Shown piece after piece: positions 42,205-51,542 of a stretch of 60,157 bases of DNA. The notes beneath the pieces were generated by a model. That model was not told where the DNA came from. It made no database searches and saw nothing but the letters and a program-made list of their open reading frames with translations. The position numbers and the translations under genes are program-made. The stretch comes from Clostridium sp. (GTDB lineage: Bacteria; Bacteroidota; Bacteroidia; Bacteroidales; Bacteroidaceae): assembly GCA_023663705.1 (NCBI GenBank), contig JAMPGY010000001.1, forward strand, positions 1-60,157, given 5' to 3'. Positions within the stretch are counted from its first letter, which is position 1, and every line of letters starts with the position of its first letter.

Positions 42205-44118
42205 TTATATATTGTTAGCAATGATTTTCTGAATACGTTTTTCGATATAGATGCAGAACCGTTGGATCTCCTGCATGTCGCGGTAGAGACGCAGACGGTA
42301 GCGCCACACGCGGAAGAAAAAAAACAGTCCCAAGGGGAAGAACAGGCCGGCCGACTGGTTGAGCCGTCGGTTGTGTGAGGGGCGCGTATGCGCGTCGGGC
42401 GACAGGATGGGCAGGTTGTTCAGGGCGTCGATGATGCCGGAGTCGCGGCTGTTGGACAACTCTTCGATAATGCCTTCCATGCGCTGGTTGATGGCAATCA
42501 CCTCGCAGTCTTCCTCGTAACGGAAGAACAGGCGGAAGTAGTTGGGCATGCGTTTCAGACGGGCATGTTGGGCATAGTTGCGGCAGTCCGTCCTCAGTTG
42601 AACCAGTCTTGTCTCCATTTTCGGATAGTCCGGATCGTTCAAAATCACTTCCTTGCGGGCGATACGACGTGTGTCGCGCAGTCCCAGCAGGCGTCGGAAG
42701 AAGGATATGTAGGCTTCCATGTTGAACGCCACGGAATCACGGTTGGCCTTGTAGGTGAGGAAGGCACCGATGGGGGCGAGCACAAACGAACTGAGCCACA
42801 CGCCGAACCAGATTTCCCATTCACCGGATTTGGCCATCTTTTCGCCCGACACATTGACAATGTAGTAGAATATGAAGATGGACACCGACACCACCACCGG
42901 AACACCCAGGCCGCCCTTACGGATGATGGCACCCAGCGGTGCGCCGATGAAGAAGAAGATGATGCAGGCCAGCGACAGGGTGAACTTTTTGTGCCATTCC
43001 AAACGGTGGAGGCGGATGTTGCGGTTCAGGTCGTTGGTGTTCAGCTGGCGGAATTCGTATTCGCTGATGGCGGTCTGTGTCTTGTTCATGGCCGAGCGCA
43101 TGATGCGTTGCTGCATGGGGGTGGATTGTTGCAGAAACAGCGTGTCCAGCGGAGCCGTGGTGGCCACTTTGGCTACGATGGTGGCCGAGTCTGTGCGTCC
43201 GCTGCCGATCGAACGGTTGGTCAGCGAACGGCCGGTTATGCGGTAGGTGGCGTGACCCATGCTGTCGCTCCGGTTGGTCAGCGAGTCCAGTCCCTGTTCG
43301 ATGGCCCGTATGTTTTTGGTGGCTGCGTTGCCGGAAAACAGCGAGGCATCCATCATGTTCAGGTTGTTGTCGAAAGGAATCAGGTCGATTTCTTCAATAA
43401 AGGTTTCACGCATGTAGGGCACATTGGTGCGCTTCATCACGCCGCCCTGGCTCTCCATGTTGCGGAAACGTTCACCGCTGTAGAGGGTCAGTTTCAGGTG
43501 GCGTTTGTCGGCTGTGGATTGTAGACGGGCGGAGTCGGCCAGCACGATCTCCGCATCTTCATATCCCTTGGAGTTGGTGTAGAACATGGTGCCGTAGAGC
43601 ATGCCGGTTTCCTTGTTCTTGTGCTCTACAAAAAGGTTGTAACCGGGCAATTCGTTATAGAAAATACCCTCCGGGATCTCCAGTTCGGGCGACTTCTGAC
43701 GCATGGAGTAAATCAGGGTGTACAGGTCGCGTGTAGCCTGTGGGCTGGTGATGTTCTGAAAATAGAACGACCATCCGGACAGGATGATGGTGAACAGGAA
43801 TATGGGGCGGAGTATGCGGATAAGTGGGATGCCTGCGGCCTTCATCGACAGCAACTCAAAGCGTTCGCCGAAATTGCCGAAGGTGATCAGCGAGGCCAGC
43901 AACACGGCCAATGGGAGTGACATGGGGATCAACGTGAGGCCGGCATAGTAGAAGAACTGCAAGAGCACATCCACCGACAAACCTTTGCCTATCAAATCTT
44001 CCAGATAGCGCCACATGAATTGCATCATGAAGATAAACAGGCAAATAAAGAACGTGCCGGCAAACAGCAGGGCGTAGGATTTGAATACGAATATGTCCAG
44101 CTTCTTGATGAGCCTCAT
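42205..44118 (-). CDS. LptF/LptG-family lipopolysaccharide export permease
   Basis: 637 residues, the YjgP/YjgQ family that forms the membrane part of the LPS exporter with LptB. N-terminal membrane segments (YALLFAGTFFICLFIFMM; GLTLIPMSLPLAVLLAS) and the IVKRPLFLF-like loop precede the periplasmic beta-jellyroll, and a second membrane block (LSLACIIFFFIGAPLGAIIRKGG) follows near 380-400. The long C-terminal cytoplasmic extension of about 190 residues with one more membrane segment is common in Bacteroidales. A TAAATTTG box lies at 44153-44160 (minus). Confidence 0.92.
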   Translation of the reverse strand: MRLIKKLDIFVFKSYALLFAGTFFICLFIFMMQFMWRYLEDLIGKGLSVDVLLQFFYYAGLTLIPMSLPLAVLLASLITFGNFGERFELLSMKAAGIPLIRILRPIFLFTIILSGWSFYFQNITSPQATRDLYTLIYSMRQKSPELEIPEGIFYNELPGYNLFVEHKNKETGMLYGTMFYTNSKGYEDAEIVLADSARLQSTADKRHLKLTLYSGERFRNMESQGGVMKRTNVPYMRETFIEEIDLIPFDNNLNMMDASLFSGNAATKNIRAIEQGLDSLTNRSDSMGHATYRITGRSLTNRSIGSGRTDSATIVAKVATTAPLDTLFLQQSTPMQQRIMRSAMNKTQTAISEYEFRQLNTNDLNRNIRLHRLEWHKKFTLSLACIIFFFIGAPLGAIIRKGGLGVPVVVSVSIFIFYYIVNVSGEKMAKSGEWEIWFGVWLSSFVLAPIGAFLTYKANRDSVAFNMEAYISFFRRLLGLRDTRRIARKEVILNDPDYPKMETRLVQLRTDCRNYAQHARLKRMPNYFRLFFRYEEDCEVIAINQRMEGIIEELSNSRDSGIIDALNNLPILSPDAHTRPSHNRRLNQSAGLFFPLGLFFFFRVWRYRLRLYRDMQEIQRFCIYIEKRIQKIIANNI

Positions 44119-44319
44119 TCTTGCTACAATACTTTTAGTCTGAATACAAGCGCAAATTTACGACAAAAAAGCCACAGCAGAACTATGTTTTATTCTTTTT
44201 TTACGGTTCACCTTATTCTGCCGCGCAGGCGCGACGCTTGCGTGCGCGAGCTATCGTTCCGGCTGTGGAGAGGAAAAAACAGGAGAAAAGAGAAATAAAT
44301 GCATTTTTTTCACGTTTCT

Positions 44320-44351
44320 TTTGCATAATAAAAAAAGAATATCTACCTTTG
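44320..44351 (+). promoter_or_regulatory. promoter of tRNA-Met
   Basis: TTTG (44320-44323), 20-base spacer, TACCTTTG (44344-44351), 20 bases before the tRNA. Confidence 0.8.
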
Positions 44352-44370
44352 CAACCGCAAAACAAAGGAT

Positions 44371-44444
44371 GGCGGGATAGCTCAGCTGGTTAGAGCGCAT
44401 GATTCATAATCATGAGGTCCCGGGTTCAATCCCCGGTCCCGCTA
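44371..44444 (+). tRNA. tRNA-Met (elongator, anticodon CAT)
   Basis: Acceptor GGCGGGA with TCCCGCT, anticodon stem ATGAT/ATCAT around loop TCATAA gives anticodon CAT. T-loop GGTTCAATCCC. It lacks the C1:A72 mismatch of the initiator, so elongator Met is most likely; an Ile2 tRNA (lysidine-modified CAT) cannot be excluded by eye. Confidence 0.9.
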
Positions 44445-44494
44445 CAGGGGGAACAGGTGACAGGTGACGAAAGTCTGGTCGCCTGTTTTTTTTA

Positions 44495-44526
44495 TTTGTT
44501 CTTTTCAATGATGTTTCTTATTTTTG
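44495..44526 (+). promoter_or_regulatory. promoter of DUF4492-cydAB
   Basis: TTTG (44495-44498), 20-base spacer, TATTTTTG (44519-44526). This fixes the DUF4492 start at 44554 rather than the TTG at 44524 inside the box. Confidence 0.75.
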
Positions 44527-44553
44527 TCCTTCAGAAACACTTTGGACACTATC

Positions 44554-44793
44554 ATGAGACACACATGGACACGCATCCGGGACTTGTATGTGGATGGCTT
44601 CCGGGCCATGACATGGGGGCGTGTGCTTTGGTTGATCATCTTGGTCAAGTTGTTTATTCTGTTTTTCGTGTTGCGTTTGTTCTTCTTTCCCGATTATTTG
44701 AGAGAAGCGGTCGGGGCGGATGGAGATAAGGAGGAATTTGTGGGCACGGAGCTGATACGGCGTGCCGCGGAAAACGGCAATCCGATGGAGTAA
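44554..44793 (+). CDS. DUF4492 small membrane protein
   Basis: 79 residues with one long membrane segment (RVLWLIILVKLFILFFVLRLFFF, residues about 22-44) preceded by TWTRIRDLYVDGFRAMTWG, the DUF4492 signature. Members are found immediately ahead of cydA in Bacteroidota; they may be a small oxidase subunit or assembly factor, by analogy with CydX. Spacing to cydA is 21 bases. Confidence 0.85.
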   Translation: MRHTWTRIRDLYVDGFRAMTWGRVLWLIILVKLFILFFVLRLFFFPDYLREAVGADGDKEEFVGTELIRRAAENGNPME

Positions 44794-44814
44794 CCGGATA
44801 TAATCTTTTATGCT

Positions 44815-46362
44815 ATGAATGAATATATAGACACTTCGCTGATAGACTGGTCGAGAGCACAGTTTGCCCTCACGGCTATCTATCATTGGATTTTTGTGCC
44901 CCTGACTTTGGGGCTTGCTCTGATTATGGGACTGATGGAAACGCAGTATTACCGAACCGGACGGGAGGAGTGGAAGCGGATGGCCCGTTTCTGGATGAAG
45001 TTGTTTGGCGTCAACTTTGCCGTAGGGGTGGCTACCGGGCTGATTTTGGAGTTCGAGTTCGGAACGAATTGGAGCAATTATTCGTGGTTTGTGGGCGACA
45101 TATTCGGTGCGCCGCTGGCTATCGAGGGCATTGTGGCGTTCTTTATGGAGTCCACGTTTGTGGCTGTGATGTTTTTCGGATGGGACAAGGTGAGCCGTGG
45201 TTTCCACTTGGCGTCCACTTGGCTCACGGGGATCGGTGCCACGTTGTCTGCCTGGTGGATATTGGTTGCGAATGCTTGGATGCAGTATCCGGTGGGAATG
45301 GAATTCAACCCCGACACGTCCCGCAACGAGATGGTGGACTTTTGGGCTGTGGCCACATCGCCAATGGCTGTTGATAAGTTCTTTCACAGCGTTATGTCCG
45401 GATGGGTGCTGGGTGCTCTGTTTGTTGTGGGCGTCAGTTGTTGGTATCTGTGGCGCCGTCGTGAGCGTGAGTTTGCCCTCTCTTCCATTCGTGTGGCGGC
45501 TTGGGTGGGACTGTTGTCTTCCGTCCTCGTAGTCTGGACCGGCGACGGGTCGGCCTATCAGGTGGCACAGAAGCAACCCATGAAATTGGCCGCTATGGAA
45601 GGTTATTACGAGGGTACGGAGCGTGCCGGACTGGTGGCTTTCGGTGTGTTGAATCCCGGAAAAGACCAACCGGCGGACGGCGTGGAGCCTTTTCTGTTCC
45701 GTATGGAGGTGCCGGGTATGCTTTCGTTGTTGGCTGAGCGGGATGTGGAGGCTTTTGTGCCGGGCATCAACGACCTGCTGCGCGGCGGATACAGGCAGAA
45801 GGATGGCACTCCGGCGCTCTCGGCCGAGGAGAAGATGGCGCGCGGACGCACGGCCATCGAGGCTTTTGCCGGCTACCGGAGGGCAAAGGCCGATGGAAAT
45901 GAGGCTGTGGCCGCACGGCAGCGTGAGCTACTGCGCGAGAATATGCCCTATTTCGGCTACGGATACATCCGCAATGCCAACGACCTTGTGCCCCACGTGC
46001 CGCTCACTTTCTATATGTTCCGCGTGATGGTGATGCTGGGCGGATACTTTATTGTCTTTTTTGCTCTGATGTTGGTGCTGGTTTATCGCCGCTTACTGGA
46101 GCGTTGGCGGTGGACACACTGGGTGGCCATGCTGTCGGTGCCCTTGGGCTATCTGGCCGGTCAGGCCGGTTGGGCTGTGGCCGAGTGTGGCCGTCAGCCT
46201 TGGAGCATTCAGGACATGTTGCCCACTTGGGTGGCCGTGTCGCGTCTGGAGGTATCTTCTGTCCAGACTACTTTCTATCTTTTTCTGATATTGTTTATGG
46301 TCATGTTGGTGGCCGAGTCTTGCATTCTGTTCAAGGCCATACAGGAAGGCCCCGGGAAGTAA
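44815..46362 (+). CDS. cydA: cytochrome bd oxidase subunit I
   Basis: 515 residues, the heme-bearing subunit of the quinol:oxygen reductase that removes oxygen and conserves energy. Nine or so membrane segments. His24 in AIYHWIFVPL is the conserved first-helix heme ligand. Hallmarks: GTNWSNYSWFVGDIFGAPLAIE, HSVMSGW (heme ligand), the quinol loop near PMKLAAMEG, and CGRQPWSIQDMLPT near the end. Short Q-loop, as in most anaerobes. Forms an operon with DUF4492 and cydB. Confidence 0.98.
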   Translation: MNEYIDTSLIDWSRAQFALTAIYHWIFVPLTLGLALIMGLMETQYYRTGREEWKRMARFWMKLFGVNFAVGVATGLILEFEFGTNWSNYSWFVGDIFGAPLAIEGIVAFFMESTFVAVMFFGWDKVSRGFHLASTWLTGIGATLSAWWILVANAWMQYPVGMEFNPDTSRNEMVDFWAVATSPMAVDKFFHSVMSGWVLGALFVVGVSCWYLWRRREREFALSSIRVAAWVGLLSSVLVVWTGDGSAYQVAQKQPMKLAAMEGYYEGTERAGLVAFGVLNPGKDQPADGVEPFLFRMEVPGMLSLLAERDVEAFVPGINDLLRGGYRQKDGTPALSAEEKMARGRTAIEAFAGYRRAKADGNEAVAARQRELLRENMPYFGYGYIRNANDLVPHVPLTFYMFRVMVMLGGYFIVFFALMLVLVYRRLLERWRWTHWVAMLSVPLGYLAGQAGWAVAECGRQPWSIQDMLPTWVAVSRLEVSSVQTTFYLFLILFMVMLVAESCILFKAIQEGPGK

Positions 46363-46393
46363 ACGATGATATGCAAACGAATTTAATACGATA

Positions 46394-47542
46394 ATGATTA
46401 TGTATACCTGTCTTCAACAATATTGGTGGTTTATCATCTCCCTGCTGGGAGGTATATTGGTATTCCTGCTTTTCGTGCAGGGCGGCAATTCGCTGTTGTT
46501 CTGTCTGGGCAAGACGGAGCGTGAACGCCGCATGATGGTCAATTCCACCGGTCGCAAATGGGAATTCACGTTCACCACACTTGTCACCTTCGGTGGAGCC
46601 TTCTTTGCCTCTTTCCCCCTCTTCTACAGTACCAGTTTCGGCGGAGCCTATTGGTTGTGGATGCTCATTCTTTTCACTTTTGTCCTGCAGGCTGTCTCCT
46701 ACGAGTTCCAGTCGCGTGCCGGCAACCTGCTGGGGCGCGGGGTCTATCGTGCGTTCCTGGTGCTCAACGGAGTGGCCGGTCCGGTGTTGCTGGGCGTGGC
46801 GGTATCCACCTTCTTCACCGGTGCCGACTTTGCTGTGGACAAGGGTGGTATGGCCGACCTTGTGGCGCCCGTTGTCAGCCGCTGGACCGGCAGTTGGTAC
46901 GGACTGGAGGCGTTGGCCGTGTGGCGCAACCTGCTTTTGGGATTGGCCGTGTTCTTTCTGGCGCGCATGAACGGTGCGCTCTATTTCATTAACAACATTG
47001 AAGAAGCCGCACTGACAGCCCGTTGCCGTCGCTCGTTGTGGGGCAATGCGGGGGCTTTCCTGTTGCTGTTTGTGGGGTGGCTGGTGGCTTTGTTGCTGGC
47101 CGATGGCTATGCCGTGGACGATTCCACGGGGACGGTCTTCCTCCAGCCCCACAAGTATGCTCTCAATCTCTGGCAGATGCCGTGGGTGGCTGGTATGATG
47201 CTTATGGGAGTGGTGATGGTGCTTGCAGGCCTGGTGCGCACGCTGTATCAGCCGTGGTTTGAGCGGGGTATCTGGTGGACGGGCATTGGCACGGTGCTCA
47301 CGGTGACGGCTCTGCTTCTGCTGGCCGGTTATAACCACACGGCCTATTACCCTTCGCTCCACGATGCCGGCTGTTCGCTCACCCTGTCCAATAGCTGTTC
47401 CGGCTTGTTTACCCTGAAGGTGATGACCGTTGTGTCTGTGCTCATACCTTTTGTGCTGGCCTACATCGTGTATGCCTGGCGCTGCATTGACCGTCGTAAG
47501 ATTACCGACAGCGAATTAGAGGATACGGCCGACCGTTATTGA
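46394..47542 (+). CDS. cydB: cytochrome bd oxidase subunit II
   Basis: 382 residues, partner of CydA, with about eight membrane segments. N-terminal YWWFIISLLGGILVFLLFVQGGNS contains the conserved W-GGN region; TRKWEFTFTTLVTFGGAFFASFPLFYS-type and YEFQSRAG segments match CydB. The end (YTVYAWRCIDRRKIT region) is the usual last helix. The ATG at 46394 may be preceded by another at 46400 as alternative; either gives a full protein. Confidence 0.96.
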   Translation: MIMYTCLQQYWWFIISLLGGILVFLLFVQGGNSLLFCLGKTERERRMMVNSTGRKWEFTFTTLVTFGGAFFASFPLFYSTSFGGAYWLWMLILFTFVLQAVSYEFQSRAGNLLGRGVYRAFLVLNGVAGPVLLGVAVSTFFTGADFAVDKGGMADLVAPVVSRWTGSWYGLEALAVWRNLLLGLAVFFLARMNGALYFINNIEEAALTARCRRSLWGNAGAFLLLFVGWLVALLLADGYAVDDSTGTVFLQPHKYALNLWQMPWVAGMMLMGVVMVLAGLVRTLYQPWFERGIWWTGIGTVLTVTALLLLAGYNHTAYYPSLHDAGCSLTLSNSCSGLFTLKVMTVVSVLIPFVLAYIVYAWRCIDRRKITDSELEDTADRY

Positions 47543-47631
47543 CGGCCGGCGGCTGCCTTTTCCTGGTCATTGTCGTTGCTGTATGTGATTCCTGTTGGGG
47601 ACTGATGGTGGGCTCCGGTCAGGTCGCGCTA

Positions 47632-48312
47632 TCAGGCATCGTGGCTTTTGCCGAAGCATTTCCAGAGGTCTCCTTCCGGATAAGGTGCCGTCACGTCGAT
47701 GGCCTGTTTGGATACGGGATGTACGAAAGATATGTGACGGGCATGCAGGCTGATGCTGCCTCCCGGATTGCTCCGTGGGGCACCGTATTTCAGGTCGCCC
47801 TTGATGGGGCAACCCATCCGGGCCAGTTGACACCGTATCTGATGGTGACGTCCGGTTTTCAGGTCAACCTCCAGCAGGAAGTATCGCTCCGACTCTCCGA
47901 TGAGACGATAGTCGAGAACGGCCTTTTTAGCATCAGTATGCTCATGATCGTAGGCATACGATTTGTTTTGCTTCTCGTTTCGCACCAGCCAGTTTGTCAG
48001 AGTGGCATCGGCTTGTTTGGGTTTCTGTCCCACAATGGCGTGGTAGGTTTTGTGTACATCGCCCGTGCGGAACATTTCGTTTAGCCGGGTCAGTGCTTTG
48101 CTGGTGCGTGCGAACACCACGATACCGCTCACCGGGCGGTCCAGACGATGTACAACGCCAAGAAACACATTGCCCGGTTTACCGTATTTCGTTTTGATGT
48201 AATCTTTTACCGTCTCGTTGAGCGGGGTGTCTCCGGTCTTGTCACCCTGCACGATTTCCGAACTGCTCTTGTTGACGATGATCAGATGGTTGTCTTCGTA
48301 TAATACTTGCAT
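47632..48312 (-). CDS. RluA-family RNA pseudouridine synthase
   Basis: 226 residues, a cytoplasmic enzyme that isomerises uridine in rRNA or tRNA. The catalytic motif HRLDRP is at residues 55-60 with Asp58, preceded by LIIVNKS and followed by KTYHAIV, LEVDLKTGRHHQIRCQLA and ISLHARHISFVHPV. No S4 domain, so it is of the RluC/D-lite or TruC type. It is separated from fabG by an AT-rich inverted repeat, so it is probably transcribed on its own. Confidence 0.94.
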   Translation of the reverse strand: MQVLYEDNHLIIVNKSSSEIVQGDKTGDTPLNETVKDYIKTKYGKPGNVFLGVVHRLDRPVSGIVVFARTSKALTRLNEMFRTGDVHKTYHAIVGQKPKQADATLTNWLVRNEKQNKSYAYDHEHTDAKKAVLDYRLIGESERYFLLEVDLKTGRHHQIRCQLARMGCPIKGDLKYGAPRSNPGGSISLHARHISFVHPVSKQAIDVTAPYPEGDLWKCFGKSHDA

Positions 48313-48346
48313 GGAGATTAGTTCATAGCCAATACGTCAAATTCTT

Positions 48347-48409
48347 AATTCTTAATTCATAATTCATGTTCGGCACGGAAGCGTTATTATGAATTATGAA
48401 TTAAGAATT
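48347..48409. repeat. 21-bp-arm AT-rich inverted repeat
   Basis: Arms 48347-48367 and 48389-48409 are exact reverse complements made of ATTCATAATT-type units, with a 21-base loop containing CGGCACGGAAGCG. It lies between the fabG end and the RluA-type gene. It looks like one of the palindromic AT-rich repeats scattered in Bacteroidales intergenic regions; a miniature element or terminator-like role are both possible. Confidence 0.7.
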
Positions 48410-48419
48410 GTGAATCGGA

Positions 48420-49166
48420 TTACATGTTCATGCCGCCGTCAATCTGGATAACCTGGCCGGATACATAGCCGGAGAGGTCGGAAGCCAGAAAGAGAGCCAC
48501 GTTGGCTACGTCCTCGGGTGTTCCTCCACGGCGCAAAGGAATCTTCTTGCACCATTCGGCGCGTACATCGTCGGGCAGGGCGGCGGTCATGGCCGTTTCG
48601 ATAAAGCCCGGGGCGATGGCATTGGCACGGATGCCCTTGGCGCCCATTTCCTGTGCGATAGACTTGGCCAAAGCAATCATGCCGGCTTTGGAGGCTGAAT
48701 AGTTGCACTGTCCGGCGTTGCCGTGCACACCTACTACGGAAGCCATGTTGATGATGGAACCGCCCTTCTGGCGCATCATGATGGGGGTGCAGGCGTGGAT
48801 AAAGTTGAACGCTGATTTCAGGTTGACGGCGATAACGGCATCCCATTGGGCTTCCGACATGCGCAACATCAGGCCGTCTTTGGTGATACCGGCATTGTTG
48901 ACGAGAATGTCGATTGAACCGAAATCTTCCTTCACCTGCTTCACCACTTCTTCCGTCTGGGCGAAGTCGGCGGCGTTGGAAGCATATCCTTTGGCTTTCA
49001 CGCCATAGGCCGCAATCTCTGCCTCAGTGGCTTGTCCGTTCTCGTCTATTGTCAGATCCGTGAATGCTACGTTTGCTCCTTCGGCGGCAAACTTCAAGGC
49101 GATGGCCTTGCCGATGCCTCGTGCAGCACCGGTCACCAGTGCTGTCTTTCCTGTTAAAAGTCCCAT
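48420..49166 (-). CDS. fabG: 3-oxoacyl-[acyl-carrier-protein] reductase FabG
   Basis: 248 residues, classical short-chain dehydrogenase that reduces beta-ketoacyl-ACP in fatty acid elongation. Cofactor motif TGAARGIG (12-19), NNAG (90-93), and the catalytic Ser143-Tyr156-Lys160 in NYSASKAG. The C-terminal GYVSGQVIQIDGGMNM is typical of FabG. It starts 12 bases after the TetR gene and is probably co-transcribed with it, so lipid synthesis may be tied to that regulator. Confidence 0.93.
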   Translation of the reverse strand: MGLLTGKTALVTGAARGIGKAIALKFAAEGANVAFTDLTIDENGQATEAEIAAYGVKAKGYASNAADFAQTEEVVKQVKEDFGSIDILVNNAGITKDGLMLRMSEAQWDAVIAVNLKSAFNFIHACTPIMMRQKGGSIINMASVVGVHGNAGQCNYSASKAGMIALAKSIAQEMGAKGIRANAIAPGFIETAMTAALPDDVRAEWCKKIPLRRGGTPEDVANVALFLASDLSGYVSGQVIQIDGGMNM

Positions 49167-49178
49167 AATTCTTATAGT

Positions 49179-49772
49179 TTATATATGTTTATATTTGCCT
49201 AAGGCTCTATACACAAGGTTTCTCACCAACGGACGGCTGGTCAGTTCGCTCAGCCCTTCGCCCAGACGGCCGTAGATGTAGGGCACCTCCAGCCCCTTGA
49301 TGCAATAGTGGATGATGTCGGCCACGAGGGGCACGTTTTCCAGTTGGAAGGTGTTCTGTTGGACGCCTTCGTTCAGAATGTCTGTGAGGAAGCGTATTTC
49401 CGACAGGTCGAAATTCTTTCTTACTTTCTCCACCATCCAGATGTTGCGGAAAAATTCGGCACGCAGGTTGCCGTTCCGCAGTACGCTTTCTTTAATCAGG
49501 TTGAGATGGGTGTAGATGAGATCCACTATTTTCTGTTCGGGATGACTGTCCTGTTTCACCACTTCCGACATTTTGTCGGACAGTCGTTCCATTTCAGCCT
49601 CGATTACGGCATAATAGATGTCGTCCTTGCTTTTGAAGTACGTATACAGCGTACGCCGTCCTTTCTCCGAAGCTACGGCGATATCATTCATCGTTGTCTT
49701 CTCAAAGCCGTTTTTGGCAAAGAGCTGTCGAGCTACGTCGACCAATTTCTGTCTTGTTTTCGATGCTGCCAT
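49179..49772 (-). CDS. TetR-family transcriptional regulator
   Basis: 197 residues from the ATG at 49772. The N-terminal helix-turn-helix reads ARQLFAKNGFEKTTMNDIAVASEKGRRTLYTYFKSKDDI, the diagnostic TetR pattern at residues 14-50. The ligand-binding half (about 60-197) has the all-helical form with no recognisable effector. Being next to fabG suggests control of fatty acid genes, in the manner of FabR, and probable autoregulation. Confidence 0.93.
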   Translation of the reverse strand: MAASKTRQKLVDVARQLFAKNGFEKTTMNDIAVASEKGRRTLYTYFKSKDDIYYAVIEAEMERLSDKMSEVVKQDSHPEQKIVDLIYTHLNLIKESVLRNGNLRAEFFRNIWMVEKVRKNFDLSEIRFLTDILNEGVQQNTFQLENVPLVADIIHYCIKGLEVPYIYGRLGEGLSELTSRPLVRNLVYRALGKYKHI

Positions 49773-49939
49773 AATAAATGCAAATGTAGTCCAAAACTTC
49801 CATTTATACAAATAAAACACCTTTGAAACATCGCAGTTTGTCCGGAGGGGGATTATTGGTCGTCCCGGACGATTTGCAGGCAGGCGACGCCGGAAAAGAA
49901 TGAAAAATAATGCATGGACTACATTTTTTTGCTGTATTG

Positions 49940-49971
49940 TTTGGAGCGTATGGTTTAAATGTCTACCTTTG
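49940..49971 (+). promoter_or_regulatory. promoter of the initiator tRNA
   Basis: TTTG (49940-49943), 20-base spacer, TACCTTTG (49964-49971), 23 bases before the tRNA. Confidence 0.8.
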
Positions 49972-49994
49972 CACCCGAAATCAGATGAAAACAT

Positions 49995-50067
49995 CGCGGA
50001 GTGGAGCAGTTGGTAGCTCGCCAGGCTCATAACCTGGAGGTCGTTCGTTCGAGTCGGGCCTCCGCAA
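49995..50067 (+). tRNA. initiator tRNA-fMet (anticodon CAT)
   Basis: The acceptor CGCGGAG faces CTCCGCA, giving the C1:A72 mismatch that marks initiators. The anticodon stem is GC-rich (CCAGG/CCTGG) around loop CTCATAA, anticodon CAT. T-loop GTTCGAGTC. CCA is not encoded. Confidence 0.95.
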
Positions 50068-50074
50068 CAAAGGG

Positions 50075-50105
50075 AAAAAGGGAATCCGGTCGGGTTCCCT
50101 TTTTC
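50075..50105 (+). terminator. terminator of the initiator tRNA
   Basis: AAAAAGGGAA (50075-50084) pairs with TTCCCTTTTT (50095-50104). Confidence 0.85.
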
Positions 50106-50151
50106 ATGTCTTTGCGGGGAGAGCGCCATTCTGACACTTTGTCCTTGAGTG

Positions 50152-50469
50152 TCAGAACTCTATATCCAGATTGATTGGGGAACTTGATGCGATGCCGCCC
50201 GTCTCGTCTGTTTGGGCGGTTTGGGCAAAATGAATAGCCTCGTCCAGTGCGTCCGCGAACTTGTTAAAATCCTCCTTGTAGAGAAAAATCTTGTGCTTCT
50301 CATAGCTGATCACGGGGTTTTGCTCATCTCCGTTTGTGTTTTTTTTGCTTTCGGTCAACGCAAGGTAGAGTTCTCCTCTCCGGTTTTTCTTAACATCTAT
50401 GTAATAGATGCGTTTGCCGGCCTTCACGGTGCGCGAGAATATAATATCCTTCTCGTCTTTCATAATCAT
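50152..50469 (-). CDS. DUF3276 PUR-domain nucleic-acid-binding protein
   Basis: 105 residues from the ATG at 50469; another ATG at 50463 is equally possible, and the frame's longer TTG start at 50490 is less likely. The core DIIFSRTVKAGKRIYYIDVKKNRRGELYLALTESK is the PUR-alpha-like DUF3276 domain of Bacteroidota, which binds single-stranded nucleic acid in solved homologs. The C-terminal tail is acidic and flexible. It faces nusB across a 127-base region. Confidence 0.85.
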   Translation of the reverse strand: MIMKDEKDIIFSRTVKAGKRIYYIDVKKNRRGELYLALTESKKNTNGDEQNPVISYEKHKIFLYKEDFNKFADALDEAIHFAQTAQTDETGGIASSSPINLDIEF

Positions 50470-50596
50470 ACAGTCTTGATTCGTTTTCAAAAATGATGAT
50501 AATTTTTAGAATATCCAAAAAAAAGAAGGAAAAGATATGTTTTGTTGATGTAAAATGTGTAATTTTGCACAATCTTATAAAGAATTGTGTAATTAT

Positions 50597-51520
50597 ATGA
50601 TTAATAGAGAAATCATTCGTCTCAAGGTTGTTCAGATAACATATGCTTTTTATCAAAACAGCGATAAGACCATAGACACGGCGGAAAAGGAGCTGTTTTT
50701 CAGTCTTTCCAAGGCCTACGACTTGTATCAATACCTCCTGTTGTTGCTGGTGGACATCAATCGCATAGCCGTGCGTGCGGTGGAGACGGCGCAGGCACGT
50801 CAGCAACGGTTGCAGACGGCAGAGCCGGTGAGCACCCGTTTTATCGAAAACCGTTTCATCCTGCAGTTGGAGGAGAATTTACAACTCAAGGAATATGCCG
50901 AGGCGCAAAAGCGCTCGTGGGCCGATGAGGAAAGTTTCGTCCGTTCCCTCTATAAGGAGATTACAGAGACAGACTACTACAAGGAATACATGGCCGCAGA
51001 GAGCACCACATATGAAGAGGATCGCGAATTGTGGCGCAAAATATACAAGAATATCGTGTGCAATAACGAGCGTTTGGAATCCATGCTTGAGGACGTGAGC
51101 CTCTATTGGAACGATGACAAATATATTGTTGACACCTTTGTGATGAAGACCATCAAGCGGTTTGAGGAAAAGAACGGAGCCCGTCAGGAGTTGTTGCCTG
51201 AGTTTCGTAGCGATGAGGACCGCGATTTTGCCCACCGCCTGTTCCGTAGCACCTTACTCAATGCCGACTACTATCGCAAACTCATCAGCGGAAGTCTGCG
51301 CAACTGGGATTCCAGCCGCTTGGCACTCATGGACATGCTCATCATGCAGATAGCTTTGGCCGAGATGTTGACTTTCCCCAATATTCCGGTCAACGTGACG
51401 CTAAATGAGTATGTGGACATAGCCAAAGTCTACAGCACGCCCCGTAGCGGATATTATATCAATGGAGTACTCGACCATATCGCCAAGGATTTGATAGCCT
51501 CCAACAAACTGAATAAATAA
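50597..51520 (+). CDS. nusB: transcription antitermination factor NusB, long form
   Basis: 307 residues from the ATG at 50597, about twice the E. coli length, as in most Bacteroidota. The N-terminal MINREIIRLKVVQITYAFYQN is NusB-like and the C-terminal RRRFEARDxx-type core reads RLALMDMLIMQIALAEMLTFPNIPVNVTLNEYVDIAKVY, the RNA- and NusE-binding half. Between them lies an insertion of about 150 residues. A TAATTTTG box is at 50560-50567. It heads the run nusB-yajC-ybbR-coaE. Confidence 0.94.
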   Translation: MINREIIRLKVVQITYAFYQNSDKTIDTAEKELFFSLSKAYDLYQYLLLLLVDINRIAVRAVETAQARQQRLQTAEPVSTRFIENRFILQLEENLQLKEYAEAQKRSWADEESFVRSLYKEITETDYYKEYMAAESTTYEEDRELWRKIYKNIVCNNERLESMLEDVSLYWNDDKYIVDTFVMKTIKRFEEKNGARQELLPEFRSDEDRDFAHRLFRSTLLNADYYRKLISGSLRNWDSSRLALMDMLIMQIALAEMLTFPNIPVNVTLNEYVDIAKVYSTPRSGYYINGVLDHIAKDLIASNKLNK

Positions 51521-51542
51521 ACAACCTAAAAATAATACGAAA

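Noticed and set aside
47539-48084. 181-residue plus-strand frame after cydB
   Set aside because: Antisense to the RluA-type gene, which carries HRLDRP.
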